DNA of 64,000 bases from Bog-473 sp035551835 (GCA_035551835.1 DASZMN010000099.1:1-64000); one strand, 5' to 3'. Counted from the first letter of the stretch, positions 46,020 through 55,458 are shown. Numbers and translations: made by a program. The notes: generated by a model from the sequence alone, not told the origin.

Positions 46020-46880
46020 GTGGCAGACGCGGAGACAAAGCAGACTCGTAACGGTCTCGTTACGACGCAGGCAGGGCCGGTTATCGACGACGCCCTGCTG
46101 TCGCTCGACCCCGACGCGCTGCGGCCCGAAGCGGTGATGGAGTCGATCAAGCTGGACCTCGGCTTCTCGGGGCGGATGGTGCTGGCCGACGTCAACGTGT
46201 CGCTCAAGCGGGGCTCGATCACGGCGCTGATCGGTCCGACCGGGTCGGGCAAGTCGACCTTCCTGCGCACGCTCAACCGCATGAACGACCGGGTCCCCGG
46301 CTTCGCCCGCCAGGGCGACGTGACCTACGACAGCCAGAGCTTGTGGGCGCCGAGCGTCGACCTGCTCACCTTGCGCCGGCGGGTCGGCATGCTGTTCCAG
46401 CGTCCCAACCCGTTCCCGATGTCGATCAAGGACAACGTCGTGGCCGGTGTGAAGGCGCACCGCATCGCCAAGGGCAAGCAGCTCGACGTCGTGTGCGAGC
46501 GGCGGCTGACCGAGGTCGGCCTGTGGGACATGGTGAAGGACCGCCTGAACGACTCGCCGTTCCGCCTCTCGGGTGGTCAGCAGCAGCTGCTCTGCCTCGC
46601 CCGGGCCCTGGCCGTCGGTCCCGAGGTGCTGCTCCTCGACGAGCCGACCTCGGCGCTGGACCCGGTGACGACGGAGTCGATCGAGTCGCTGATCAAGACG
46701 CTGACGCCGGCGCTCAGCCTGATCGTGGTGACGCACAACCTCGGGCAGGCCATGCGGATCTCGAATCAGACCATGTTCTTCTACCAAGGCGCACTGGTGG
46801 AACACGGCCCGACGGACGACCTGTTCAACCGTCCGTCGCATCCCGACACCGAGCGCTACGTGACCGGGCGGATGGGCTAG
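46020..46880 (+). CDS. pstB: Phosphate ABC transporter ATP-binding protein
   Basis: A 286-residue ABC ATPase energising phosphate import. Walker A is 'GPTGSGKST', the signature is 'RLSGGQQQLLCLARAL', Walker B is 'VLLLDEPTSALDP', and the switch His is in 'VVTHNLGQAM'. 'FLRTLNRMNDRVPGF' and 'NPFPMSIKDNVV' are PstB-specific. The usual Arg after LSGGQQQ is Leu here. The N-terminus up to about residue 39 is atypical, and the GTG at 46020 has no well-spaced ribosome site; an ATG at 46137 ('MESIKLDLGF') is an alternative. It is the first gene of the operon, an unusual place for pstB. Confidence 0.93.
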   Translation: MADAETKQTRNGLVTTQAGPVIDDALLSLDPDALRPEAVMESIKLDLGFSGRMVLADVNVSLKRGSITALIGPTGSGKSTFLRTLNRMNDRVPGFARQGDVTYDSQSLWAPSVDLLTLRRRVGMLFQRPNPFPMSIKDNVVAGVKAHRIAKGKQLDVVCERRLTEVGLWDMVKDRLNDSPFRLSGGQQQLLCLARALAVGPEVLLLDEPTSALDPVTTESIESLIKTLTPALSLIVVTHNLGQAMRISNQTMFFYQGALVEHGPTDDLFNRPSHPDTERYVTGRMG

Positions 46881-47016
46881 GGCTCGAACCAAGGATCGGG
46901 CCGACGGCGACACCCGGGAGACGCCATTGCCTTTAACCCTGACCGACTCCGAGCTTTCGGATTCGTCGGATCAACCAGAGCAACACCCAAGTATCCACCT
47001 CACAAGGAGAGAACCT

Positions 47017-48141
47017 GTGACCAAATTGATGAGAGCGACACGATTGACGCGAGGAGCGGTCGCCGCAGTCGCGGCGTGCCTCGCGCTGAGCTCGGTCGTC
47101 CTCAGCACGGCCGCATCGGCGAGCACCAAGCTCCCCAGCAGCGGCGTAGAGACGCCCTCGGGCGGCACGCTGACCGAGACGGGCAGCACCCTGCTCTACC
47201 CCCTCTTCAACCTGTGGGCGGGCGGCTACAACGAGAAGTTCACCAGCGTCAATGTGCAGACGGCCGGGACGGGGTCGGGCACCGGGATCTCCGACGCCGA
47301 GAACAACACCGTCGACATCGGCGCGTCGGACGCGTACCTCTCGCCGAGCGTGGCGACGTCCAACCCGGACCTGACGAACATCCCGCTCGCGATCTCCTCG
47401 CAGATCGTGGCGTACAACGTCCCGGGCGTCCTGTCGCACCTGAAGCTCACGGGCAAGGTGCTCTCGGAGATCTACCAGGGCACGGTGACCAAGTGGAACG
47501 CCTCGCAGATTGCGAACCTCAACCCCGGGGTCACGCTGCCGAACATTCCGATCGTGACCCTGCACCGTTCCGACAGCAGCGGTGACACGTTCCTCTTCAC
47601 GACGTACTTGTCCAAGACGGACGCGTCGGGCTGGGGCACCAAGATCGGCTTCAACACGACGGTCCCGTGGCCAGCCGCACCGGGCGCGCTCGGCGAGTCC
47701 GGCAACTCGGGCATGGTGACGGGCTGCAAGGCCACGCCGGGCTGCATCGCCTACGTCGGCATCAGCTACCTGACCCAGGCCCTCCAGGCCGGTCTCGGCT
47801 ACGCCTCGCTGCAGAACGCCAAGGGCCAGTACGAGCTGCCAACCCAGGCCGCCATCGCCGCCGAGGCCGCATCCTTTGTGAAGAAGACGCCGGCCAACGG
47901 CACGATCTCGCTGATCTACGGCTCGGCCAACGGTGGCTACCCGATCATCAACTACGAGTACGCCATCGTCTCGACGCACCAGTCGAGCTCCTCGACGGCG
48001 AAGTCGATCCGCTCCTTCCTGGAGTGGGCGATCAACCCGAAGGACGGCGCCGGCGCCTCGTACCTGGCGCAGGTGAACTTCCAGCAGCTGCCTTCGAAGG
48101 TTGAGGCGCAGTCGGTCAAGCAGATCCTGGCCATCCAATAA
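47017..48141 (+). CDS. pstS: Phosphate ABC transporter substrate-binding protein
   Basis: A 374-residue periplasmic-type binding protein. The signal peptide has hydrophobic core 'AVAAVAACLALSSVVL' and probable cleavage after 'AASA'; 'VAAC' could also serve as a lipobox, so lipid anchoring is not excluded. Phosphate-contact motifs are 'ETGSTLLYPLFNLWA', 'TAGTGSGTGISDAENNTVDIG' in part, and 'HRSDSSGDTFLF'. The GTG at 47017 is preceded by AAGGAG at 47004. It lies 136 bases after pstB and 2 bases before pstC, consistent with one operon and possibly an extra promoter before pstS. Confidence 0.95.
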   Translation: MTKLMRATRLTRGAVAAVAACLALSSVVLSTAASASTKLPSSGVETPSGGTLTETGSTLLYPLFNLWAGGYNEKFTSVNVQTAGTGSGTGISDAENNTVDIGASDAYLSPSVATSNPDLTNIPLAISSQIVAYNVPGVLSHLKLTGKVLSEIYQGTVTKWNASQIANLNPGVTLPNIPIVTLHRSDSSGDTFLFTTYLSKTDASGWGTKIGFNTTVPWPAAPGALGESGNSGMVTGCKATPGCIAYVGISYLTQALQAGLGYASLQNAKGQYELPTQAAIAAEAASFVKKTPANGTISLIYGSANGGYPIINYEYAIVSTHQSSSSTAKSIRSFLEWAINPKDGAGASYLAQVNFQQLPSKVEAQSVKQILAIQ

Positions 48142-48143
48142 CG

Positions 48144-49244
48144 ATGACGTCCGTCGAAGGCGCGGCGGGGGCACCCGCTCCCGTCGCGCCTTCAGGACAA
48201 CCGGTCCGTCCGGAGCCATTCCTCCGCCGGGTGGGGACCTTCTTCCGAAACAACGAAGAGCACGGCTGGCGCTGGGGTTCGCGCGTCGCGGTCTACCTGC
48301 CGCTGGCCGCGCTGATCTTCGCCGTTGCGATCCTGGCCCACAAGGCGTGGCCCGCCATCCGGGTGAACGGCTGGCAGTTCTTCTACGGCAAGAATTGGAC
48401 CTACGGCCAGAGCTACGGCGCGGTCGTCCACACCGACGGGGTCGCCCACGCGGCGGGCTCCGAGTTCGGCGCCTGGCCCATCGTCGCCGGCACGATCCAG
48501 TCCTCCGTCATCGCCCTCATCATCGCGGTGCCGCTGTCGATCGGTGCCGCCTTCGCTCTGACCGAGCGGCTGCCGGGCTGGATCACCCGTCCGCTCGGCT
48601 TCGCCATTGAGATCCTCGCCGGGGTGCCGAGCGTGGTCATCGGCCTGTGGGGCCTCCTCACCTTCGGGCCGTGGCTGGCCCAGCACATCTACCCGACGCT
48701 GGCCGACATCGCCGGGTGGTTCCCCGACGTGGAGCCCTTCAGCTTCTTCCGCGGCCCGACCGGTGCGGGCGAGGGCCTGCTCACGGCCGGCATCGTCCTC
48801 GGCATGATGATCATCCCGATCATCGCGTCAACGACCCGCGACCTCTTCATGTCCGTGCCGCCGCTGCCCAAGGAGGGGGGCGAGGCGCTCGGCATGACCA
48901 ACTGGGAGGTGGCGAACAGGATCACTCTGCCCTGGGTGCGCTCGGGCATCATCGGCGCCAGCGTCCTCGGACTGGGGCGGGCGCTGGGCGAGACGATCGC
49001 CGTCGCGCTCGTCGGCGGCGCGTCGCTACGCCTCGCGCCGAACATCTATCAGCCCTTCGGCACGATCGCGGCGACGATCCTCACCCAACTCGAGGGTGCC
49101 CTGACCGACGGGACCGGCTTCGCCGTGGCCACCCTCGCCGAGCTCGCCCTCGTGCTCGCCGTGATCTCGGTTGCGGTGAACCTGGCCTCCCGCTGGATCG
49201 TGGCCCGGACCTCGCGTGTCGGTGCCCCGGTCGGTGGGGCATGA
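48144..49244 (+). CDS. pstC: Phosphate ABC transporter permease PstC
   Basis: A 366-residue inner-membrane permease with six predicted helices. The cytoplasmic loop 'KEGGEALGMTNWEVANRIT' is the EAA motif that contacts PstB. A periplasmic insertion between helices 1 and 2 and an enlarged loop around 'LADIAGWFPDVEPFSFFRG' are typical. It starts 2 bases after pstS and overlaps pstA by four bases (ATGA), so the three are translationally linked. Confidence 0.95.
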   Translation: MTSVEGAAGAPAPVAPSGQPVRPEPFLRRVGTFFRNNEEHGWRWGSRVAVYLPLAALIFAVAILAHKAWPAIRVNGWQFFYGKNWTYGQSYGAVVHTDGVAHAAGSEFGAWPIVAGTIQSSVIALIIAVPLSIGAAFALTERLPGWITRPLGFAIEILAGVPSVVIGLWGLLTFGPWLAQHIYPTLADIAGWFPDVEPFSFFRGPTGAGEGLLTAGIVLGMMIIPIIASTTRDLFMSVPPLPKEGGEALGMTNWEVANRITLPWVRSGIIGASVLGLGRALGETIAVALVGGASLRLAPNIYQPFGTIAATILTQLEGALTDGTGFAVATLAELALVLAVISVAVNLASRWIVARTSRVGAPVGGA

Positions 49245-50260
49245 CCACCGTCGCCACGCCGCCCGCCTCGGGGTCGAAGGCACCGTCGCCGCTCTCGGCC
49301 GGGCCCTCGACGCGTCGGCGCCGGATGGGATCCATCGGATTCCGGATCTTCACCTACGCCGCGCTGCTCCTCATCGTCGTGCCGGCGGCCTGGGTCCTCC
49401 TCGGGGTCCTGTTCAAGGCCGCGGCACACTGGCGCTGGGATGTGCTGTGGACGAAGTTGACGCCAGCCGGGGGCGGGCTGCGCGATCAGATCCTCGGGAC
49501 GCTGATCCTCATGGTCGGGGTGCTCATCATCGCGGGCACCATCGGCGTGCTGGCGGGCATCCACCTGTCGGAGATGGCACCGATCCGCAAGAACGGGAAG
49601 CGCAGCGGCGGCTTCCTGCGGACGTCGTCGGACGTCCTGGCCGGCTTCCCGTCCATCGTGCTCGGCTACGTCGGGTATACCGCGTTCGTCGTCGGCCTGC
49701 ACTGGGGCTACTCGCTCCCGGCGGCGCTCATCATTCTTTCAATCATGGTGGTCCCCTACATCGCCAAGACGACCGAGAACTCGCTGCGCCAGGTCCCGAC
49801 CGGCTACCGCGAGGGTGCCGAGGCCCTGGGGATGACGATGGGCTACTCACTGCGCAAGGTGGTGCTCAAGAGCGCCGCACCCGGCATCGTGACCGGACTG
49901 TTGCTGGCCATGGCCATCGCCTGCGGCGAGACGGCGCCGCTGATCTACACCGCAGGCTTCGCCAACACGCTGCCGCACACGTTGACGCATGCGCAGTTCC
50001 CATACCTGACCTACGTCGTGTTCACCTTCTACGACCAGCCCAACGTCCAGCTGCACTACCTGTCCTACGACGCGGCGTTGATCCTGATCGTCATCGTGCT
50101 GCTGTTGTTGGTGCTCAGCCGGATGCTGGTGGCGCGGACGCAGCGCCACGCCGAGGGGGCGCGCACGCGGACCCGTACCCCGCGCTCGCCCCGCCGGCCC
50201 AAGGACGGGGACCCCAACAGTGGAGGAGTCGACCTGGCGGGGGTCGCCGCCCGCTTCTGA
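49241..50260 (+). CDS. pstA: Phosphate ABC transporter permease PstA
   Basis: A 339-residue permease, partner of PstC. The EAA loop is 'REGAEALGMTMGYSLRKVV'. The first helix follows a basic, Ser/Pro-rich tail, and the C-terminus is a hydrophilic Arg/Pro-rich extension after the last helix. 'GETAPLIYTAGF' is a conserved PstA segment. The ATG at 49241 overlaps the pstC stop. No phoU or second pstB follows; the next gene is an unrelated barrel protein about 100 bases downstream. Confidence 0.95.
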   Translation: MTTVATPPASGSKAPSPLSAGPSTRRRRMGSIGFRIFTYAALLLIVVPAAWVLLGVLFKAAAHWRWDVLWTKLTPAGGGLRDQILGTLILMVGVLIIAGTIGVLAGIHLSEMAPIRKNGKRSGGFLRTSSDVLAGFPSIVLGYVGYTAFVVGLHWGYSLPAALIILSIMVVPYIAKTTENSLRQVPTGYREGAEALGMTMGYSLRKVVLKSAAPGIVTGLLLAMAIACGETAPLIYTAGFANTLPHTLTHAQFPYLTYVVFTFYDQPNVQLHYLSYDAALILIVIVLLLLVLSRMLVARTQRHAEGARTRTRTPRSPRRPKDGDPNSGGVDLAGVAARF

Positions 50261-50361
50261 GGACCGGTTGGGGTACCCGTTGGCCTCACTAAGGTGACGC
50301 CGATCGTCGCCGCCCGGGATTCGGTTGGGCCGGTGCGCGTCCGAACCTTGAAGGAGGAGCG

Positions 50362-50928
50362 TTGAGCGCAGGACCTGAATGGGGACCGCTGGCCCGCCTG
50401 GCCGGCATCTGGGAAGGCGAGCAGGGCGAGGACGTCGCGTTCGCCAACGCCGACGCAAAGGTCGGCCTCACCCCTTACCGCGAACACATCGACTTCAAGC
50501 CCTTTGGCCCGGTCGAGAACGGCAGCCAAGTGCTCTACGGCCTCGACTACCGCATGGCGGCGTGGCGCGGGATCGAGGAGAACCCCTTCCACACCGAGGT
50601 CGGGTACTGGCTCTGGGACGCGCGGGACAGCGAGGTCGTCCGCTGTTTCCTCATCCCGCGGGGCTCGGCGGTCGTGGCGGGTGGCATCGTGGCCCCCGAC
50701 GCCACCACGTTCAACCTCGAGGCGCGGGTGGGCAACCAGACCTACGGCATCCTGTCCAACAACTGGCTCGACAAGAACGCCCGGACTATCCGCTACGAGG
50801 TGACGATCGACACCAGCGTCGACGACGAGTTCACCTACACCGAGACCTCGGTCATCCACCACGCCCGGATGCCCGAGGAGGTGGTCCACACCGACCGCAA
50901 CACGCTGCGCCGGATCGCCGAGGCCTAG
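50362..50928 (+). CDS. Nitrobindin/THAP4-like heme-binding beta-barrel protein
   Basis: A 188-residue protein of the FABP-like barrel group related to nitrobindin. The family signature 'LAGIWEGEQGEDVA' near residue 12 corresponds to the G-x-W-x-G strand, 'PFHTEVGYWLW' to the next conserved strand, and 'LRRIAEA' is the end. Relatives such as Rv2717c bind ferric heme and react with nitric oxide or peroxynitrite. The heme-ligating His near the C-terminus is plausibly one in 'SVIHHARMPEEVVHTD', but this is not certain. The start is TTG at 50362 with a strong AAGGAGGAG ahead. Confidence 0.75.
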   Translation: MSAGPEWGPLARLAGIWEGEQGEDVAFANADAKVGLTPYREHIDFKPFGPVENGSQVLYGLDYRMAAWRGIEENPFHTEVGYWLWDARDSEVVRCFLIPRGSAVVAGGIVAPDATTFNLEARVGNQTYGILSNNWLDKNARTIRYEVTIDTSVDDEFTYTETSVIHHARMPEEVVHTDRNTLRRIAEA

Positions 50929-51043
50929 GGCCGCCCTGTAGGGTCGGGCGGCGCCGGCCGCCTCGGGCGACCGGGCACAACGACCGCGGCGGCTGAGCTG
51001 CGGCAAGCCGGCGGCGGGACCGCAGGGTCGCAGGGAGGCACGC

Positions 51044-52282
51044 ATGTACGAGTGGTCACAGGAACAGCTGGCGATCCGCGACGCGGTCCGGCGCTTCGTC
51101 GGCGAAGAGGTCGAGCCCAACGTCGAGGAGTTCGAGCACGGGGAGACCCCGCCCTACGAGGTGATCCGCAAGCTCTACTCGACCTTCGGCCTCGACGTCA
51201 TGGCGCGGGAGTCGGCCAAGAAGGCGATCGAGCGCAGGGCCAGCGACACCTCGGGTGCGACCGCCGAGAGGGCCGAGGGCGGCGGCGGGGGCGGCGGTGC
51301 CGCCATGATGCTCATCCCGATCATCGAGCTGTGCCACTACTGCCCCGGCATCGTGACCGCCCTCGGCGTGAGCACGGGCCTGGCCGGCGGCACCATCATG
51401 AAGGGCGGCACGCCGGCCCAGATGGAGCGCTGGGGCGTCGACCTCATGACCTTCGACAAGGTCGGCGCCTGGGCCATCACCGAGCCCGACTCGGGGTCCG
51501 ACGCCCTGGGCGGCATGAAGTCCACGGCGGTGCGCGACGGCGACGAGTACGTGCTGAACGGGAACAAGACCTTCATCACCAACGGGCCGTACGCGGACAC
51601 GATCGTCTTCTACGCCAAGCTCGACGACGCGTCGGAGACGCCGTTGCGCCAGCGCCAGGTGCTGACGTTCATCCTCGACTCGGGCATGCCCGGGCTCGAC
51701 CAGTCCAAGCCCTTCCGCAAGATGGGCCTGCACTCGTCCCCCACCGGCGAGCTGTTCCTGACCGACGTGCGGGTCGGCAAGGACCGCCTGCTCGGCGAGA
51801 CCGAGGGTGCGCCCGGCGGCAACGAGGGTCGCGAGAGCGCCAAGGGCAACTTCGTGACCGAGCGGGCCGGGGTGGCCGCCATGTCGCTCGGGTTGATTCA
51901 GGAGTGCCTGAAGCTGTCGGTCCAGTACGCCAAGGACCGCCTCTTGTGGGAACGCCCGATCGCCGAGTTCCAGTTGATCCAGCTGAAGCTGGCGAGGATG
52001 GAGATCGCCCGGCTCAACGTCGAGAACCTCGTGTTCCGCCACATCGAGATGTCCGCCGCGGGCAAGTCGTTGACCCTGGCCGAGGCGTCGGCCATGAAGC
52101 TGTACTCGGCCCAGGCCGCATCGGAGGTGGCAATGGAGGCGGTGCAGCTGTTCGGCGGCAACGGGTACATGTCGGAGTTCCGGGTGGAGCAACTGGCCCG
52201 CGACGCCAAGGTGTTCCAGATCTACGCCGGCACCGACGAGATCCAGGTCACCCACATCGCCCGCGACCTGCTCGGGCGCTGA
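51044..52282 (+). CDS. Acyl-CoA dehydrogenase
   Basis: A 412-residue flavoprotein with 'AWAITEPDSGSDALGGMKS' and 'LNGNKTFITNGPYADTIVF' in the flavin-binding middle domain and 'LFGGNGYMSEFRVEQLARDAK' near the end. The usual 'YEGT' catalytic Glu is replaced: the segment reads 'YAGTDEIQ'. Glu273 in 'VTERAGVAAMSLGL' aligns with the isovaleryl-/long-chain-type catalytic base, suggesting that subclass. A Gly-rich insertion (about residues 78-90) is unusual. The M20 gene follows within about 13 bases, so they may be co-transcribed. The exact acyl chain is not predictable. Confidence 0.92.
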   Translation: MYEWSQEQLAIRDAVRRFVGEEVEPNVEEFEHGETPPYEVIRKLYSTFGLDVMARESAKKAIERRASDTSGATAERAEGGGGGGGAAMMLIPIIELCHYCPGIVTALGVSTGLAGGTIMKGGTPAQMERWGVDLMTFDKVGAWAITEPDSGSDALGGMKSTAVRDGDEYVLNGNKTFITNGPYADTIVFYAKLDDASETPLRQRQVLTFILDSGMPGLDQSKPFRKMGLHSSPTGELFLTDVRVGKDRLLGETEGAPGGNEGRESAKGNFVTERAGVAAMSLGLIQECLKLSVQYAKDRLLWERPIAEFQLIQLKLARMEIARLNVENLVFRHIEMSAAGKSLTLAEASAMKLYSAQAASEVAMEAVQLFGGNGYMSEFRVEQLARDAKVFQIYAGTDEIQVTHIARDLLGR

Positions 52283-52295
52283 GGGCGCCGGCGAG

Positions 52296-53474
52296 GTGCG
52301 CGACCTGCTCGGGCCGTCCCCCGGTGACGGCGTCTACGACCAGATGGTCGACCTGCGGCGCGCCGTCCACCGCCGACCCGAGCTGGCCTTCGCCGAACAC
52401 CACACCACCGCGCTGATCCGCGACCACATGGCCGCGCTCGAGATCCCCGAGTCGCGGCGCGTCACCGAGACGGGCGGCATCTTCGCCTTCGACGGCGGAC
52501 GCCCAGGGCGCACGGTCGTCCTGCGGGCCGACATCGACGCCCTCCCGGTGCAAGAGGATCCGGATCGGGCGTGCCATTCCGAGGTCGAGGGCCTGATGCA
52601 CGCGTGCGGCCACGACGTGCACGTGGGATCGCTGCTCGGCGCGGCGTCGGTGCTGGCCTCCCGCCGGGACGACCTGCCGGGTCGCTACGTCTTTCTCTTC
52701 CAGCCCGGTGAGGAGGCGCTCTGCGGGGCCAAGGCGATGGTCGAGGGCGGCGCGCTGTCCGTCATGGAGGGGGCGCGTCTCATCGGGTTCCACGTGACCT
52801 CGGTGATCCCGACCGGGATGGTCGCCCTGCGCGCCGGCATCACGATGTCCGAGGCCCACGCGCTACGCATCACGCTGCGCGGCCCGGGCGGGCACGGCGC
52901 CGTGCCGACGGCGACCGGCGACGTCATCCGGGCCACGGCCGAACTGGTGGGCCGGCTGAGGACGGTGGTGGAGGGCCTGGCCTTCGAAGGGTCGGACTGC
53001 GTGTGCAGTGCGGGCACGTTGCGGGCCGGCACCGCCGTCAACGTCGTGCCGACCACCGCAACGGTGACCGGCACCCTGCGGACGTTCACCGACGCGCAAC
53101 GCGAGGACGCCATCGACCGCCTTGTCGCGCTGTGCGCAACGGTCGCCGAGGACCAGGGGGTCGAGGTCGACCTCGAGCTGCCCGAGCACACGCCGGCGGT
53201 GGTGAACGACGCCGCGGTGGTGGATCTCGTGGAGTCGGAGGCCAAGCTGGTGCTCGCCGACGAGGCGGTGTTCCGCATGCCCCCGGCCGCGCCGAGCGAC
53301 GACGTGAGCGAGTTCCTCAACCACCTGCCCGGGTGCTACTTCTTCGTCGGCGGCGCGGCGGCCGACGGCTCGAGTGGGATGCACCACAGCCCGACGTTCT
53401 CCGTCGAAGACGACTCGCTGCGTGTCGGCGCCAGCGTCCTCGTGCGCGGCGCGCTGGCGCTGGCCGCGCCGTGA
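52296..53474 (+). CDS. M20 family metallopeptidase / amidohydrolase
   Basis: A 392-residue M20D-type amidohydrolase. Metal motifs are 'MHACGHDVHVGSLLGAA' and 'FLFQPGEEALCGAKAM', with later His ligands in 'IGFHVTSVIPTG' and 'GMHHSPTFSVEDDSL'. The dimerisation domain lies between about residues 185 and 300. This group includes N-acyl-amino acid deacylases, hippurate hydrolases and IAA-amino acid hydrolases. It probably cleaves an N-acyl or amide bond in the cytoplasm, with no signal peptide. The GTG at 52296 is 13 bases after the acyl-CoA dehydrogenase stop. Confidence 0.9.
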   Translation: MRDLLGPSPGDGVYDQMVDLRRAVHRRPELAFAEHHTTALIRDHMAALEIPESRRVTETGGIFAFDGGRPGRTVVLRADIDALPVQEDPDRACHSEVEGLMHACGHDVHVGSLLGAASVLASRRDDLPGRYVFLFQPGEEALCGAKAMVEGGALSVMEGARLIGFHVTSVIPTGMVALRAGITMSEAHALRITLRGPGGHGAVPTATGDVIRATAELVGRLRTVVEGLAFEGSDCVCSAGTLRAGTAVNVVPTTATVTGTLRTFTDAQREDAIDRLVALCATVAEDQGVEVDLELPEHTPAVVNDAAVVDLVESEAKLVLADEAVFRMPPAAPSDDVSEFLNHLPGCYFFVGGAAADGSSGMHHSPTFSVEDDSLRVGASVLVRGALALAAP

Positions 53475-53538
53475 CGCCCTGACCTTCGACGGGTCGGCCG
53501 CCGCCGGGAAGGGCGGCCGGCACCGTACGCTGACGCGG

Positions 53539-54615
53539 ATGCGAGGCGTGCGCCAGGGGAGGCTTGTCGGAGCGACCGGGCTGGTCGCCGCCGCGATGCT
53601 GCTCGCCGCGTGCAGCAGCGGGCCACCGTCGGCCACGGTGGCCACGTCGGCCGACGGCCACGGTGGGCGGACGGCGAAGACGACGACGTCGACCGCGCCC
53701 ACCACGACCACGACGACGACGCCTCCTGGGCCCACGCCGCTGCCCTCGCCCGCGCCCCTCACGCCGTTCTCCCCGCCGGCGACCCCGACGGACGGCATGT
53801 GGACGCCGGTCGGCCGCCCCGTGAACGGTGCCTCCGCCGTCTACGAGACGCACCTGGTCCCCCCGGGCGGGACGGCGGACGCCGGGATCGCGTGGATGGA
53901 CACGAACCTGCTGAGCGCCCAGCTCTATTCGGGATCCAAGAGCCCCGGCGGGGGTCCCTACCAGTTCACCGCCCCGGTCCTGCCGGCGCAGGCGACGTCG
54001 CTCGTCGCCGCGTTCAACGGCGGCTTCCTCATGAAGGACGCCGGGGGCGGCTACGTCACCGAGGGGAAGACCGTCTACCCATTGGTGAGCGGCGCCGCCT
54101 CCCTCGTCATCCGTTCCGACGGCTCGGTCAACGTCGGCGCGTGGGGCACCGACGTCACGATGACGCCGGACGTGATCGCCGTGCGCCAGAACCTCGTCCC
54201 GCTGGTGGAGGGCGGGCAGCCGACGGCCCAAGCGGCCAACCCGGACTGGGGCGTGTGGGGTGCGACCTGCGGCGTGTCGTCGTGTTCCGGGGCCGGGATC
54301 GAGAACCAGTGGCGGTCCTCGGTCGGCGTCACGGCCAACGGCGCCCTCGTCTACGTCGCGGGGCCCGCGCTCGATCCGCTGCAGCTGGCCCAGCTCCTGG
54401 TCCAGGCCGGCGTTGTCCGCGGCATGGAGCTCGACATCAACCCGTCCTGGCCGGTGTTCGCGACCTACGCCCCTCCGGCCGGCGCACCGGCGTCGCCGGC
54501 GAACGGGACCGACCTGTCGCCGAGCAGCATCCAGGGCCCGGCCACCTTCTTCACGGCCTCGTGGGCCCGGGACTTCGTGACCATGTCGGCGCGGACCACC
54601 GCCGCGAGCGGATAG
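53539..54615 (+). CDS. Phosphodiester glycosidase family lipoprotein
   Basis: A 358-residue exported lipoprotein with lipobox 'LLAAC' near residue 21, then a Thr/Pro-rich linker to about residue 85. The rest matches the NAGPA/phosphodiester glycosidase domain (DUF2233), with 'SLVAAFNGGFLMKDAGGGY', 'GAASLVIRSDGSVNVGAWG' and 'GVVRGMELDINPSWPVFA'. In eukaryotes the domain removes a capping GlcNAc from phosphodiesters; bacterial relatives act on envelope or teichoic-acid-type polymers, but the substrate is unknown here. The ATG at 53539 begins the signal peptide. Confidence 0.87.
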   Translation: MRGVRQGRLVGATGLVAAAMLLAACSSGPPSATVATSADGHGGRTAKTTTSTAPTTTTTTTPPGPTPLPSPAPLTPFSPPATPTDGMWTPVGRPVNGASAVYETHLVPPGGTADAGIAWMDTNLLSAQLYSGSKSPGGGPYQFTAPVLPAQATSLVAAFNGGFLMKDAGGGYVTEGKTVYPLVSGAASLVIRSDGSVNVGAWGTDVTMTPDVIAVRQNLVPLVEGGQPTAQAANPDWGVWGATCGVSSCSGAGIENQWRSSVGVTANGALVYVAGPALDPLQLAQLLVQAGVVRGMELDINPSWPVFATYAPPAGAPASPANGTDLSPSSIQGPATFFTASWARDFVTMSARTTAASG

Positions 54616-54649
54616 GCGGGCGGGTCCCCGCTCGGGCCAGAATGACGCG

Positions 54650-55423
54650 ATGACCGCCTCCGACCTCTTCTCCATCGACGGCAAGACCGCGCTCGTGACG
54701 GGCGGCAGCCGCGGCATCGGCAAGATGATCGCCGAGGGCTTCGTGGACGCGGGCGCGGCGGTCTACATCTCTTCGCGCAAGGCCGACGTCTGCGAGGAGG
54801 TGGCGGCCGAGCTCTCGAAGAAGGGCACCTGCGTGGCCGTCCCGGCCGACCTGTCCAAGGAGGCGGAGTGCCGTCGCCTGGCCGACGAGATGGCGTCCCG
54901 GGTCGACAAGCTCGACATCCTGGTCAACAACGCCGGGGCCACCTGGGGCGCACCGTTGGCCGACTACGACGAGGCCGCCTTCGAACGGGTGCTGGGCCTC
55001 AACGTGAAGGGCGTGTTCCACGTCACCAAGTTCATGCTCCCGCTGCTGGAGGCGGCGGGGTCCCAGGAGGAGCCGGCCCGAGTCATCAACATCGGCTCGA
55101 TCGACGGCATCGCAGTGCCCGTGCTCGAGACCTACGCCTACTCCGCGTCGAAGGCGGCGGTGCACCAGCTCACGCGCCACCTGGCCAAGCGCCTCGCCCC
55201 GGCCATCACCGTGAACGCCATCGCACCCGGGCCCTTCGAGTCCAAGATGATGGCGGCCACCCTGGAGTCCTTCGGCGAGCAGATCGCCGCGAGCGCGCCG
55301 CTGCGGCGCATCGGCCGCCCCGACGACATGGCGGGCGCCGCCATCTTCCTCAGCTCGCGGGCGGGTGCGTACCTCACCGGCGCCGTCATCCCGGTCGACG
55401 GGGGGATCGCCACCACCCGCTGA
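54650..55423 (+). CDS. Short-chain dehydrogenase/reductase
   Basis: A 257-residue classical SDR. The cofactor motif 'TGGSRGIG' starts at about residue 17, 'NNAG' near 92, and the catalytic Ser/Tyr/Lys region is 'IGSIDGIAVPVLETYAYSASKAA'-type (Tyr in 'YSASK'). The C-terminal 'GAYLTGAVIPVDGGIATT' is the standard ending. Arg/Lys residues after the Gly motif ('SSRKAD') favour NADP. The substrate is unknown. It begins 34 bases after the glycosidase gene. Confidence 0.92.
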   Translation: MTASDLFSIDGKTALVTGGSRGIGKMIAEGFVDAGAAVYISSRKADVCEEVAAELSKKGTCVAVPADLSKEAECRRLADEMASRVDKLDILVNNAGATWGAPLADYDEAAFERVLGLNVKGVFHVTKFMLPLLEAAGSQEEPARVINIGSIDGIAVPVLETYAYSASKAAVHQLTRHLAKRLAPAITVNAIAPGPFESKMMAATLESFGEQIAASAPLRRIGRPDDMAGAAIFLSSRAGAYLTGAVIPVDGGIATTR

Positions 55424-55458
55424 CGCCGCGCCCCGACGAGTCATCGAACAAACCACCG

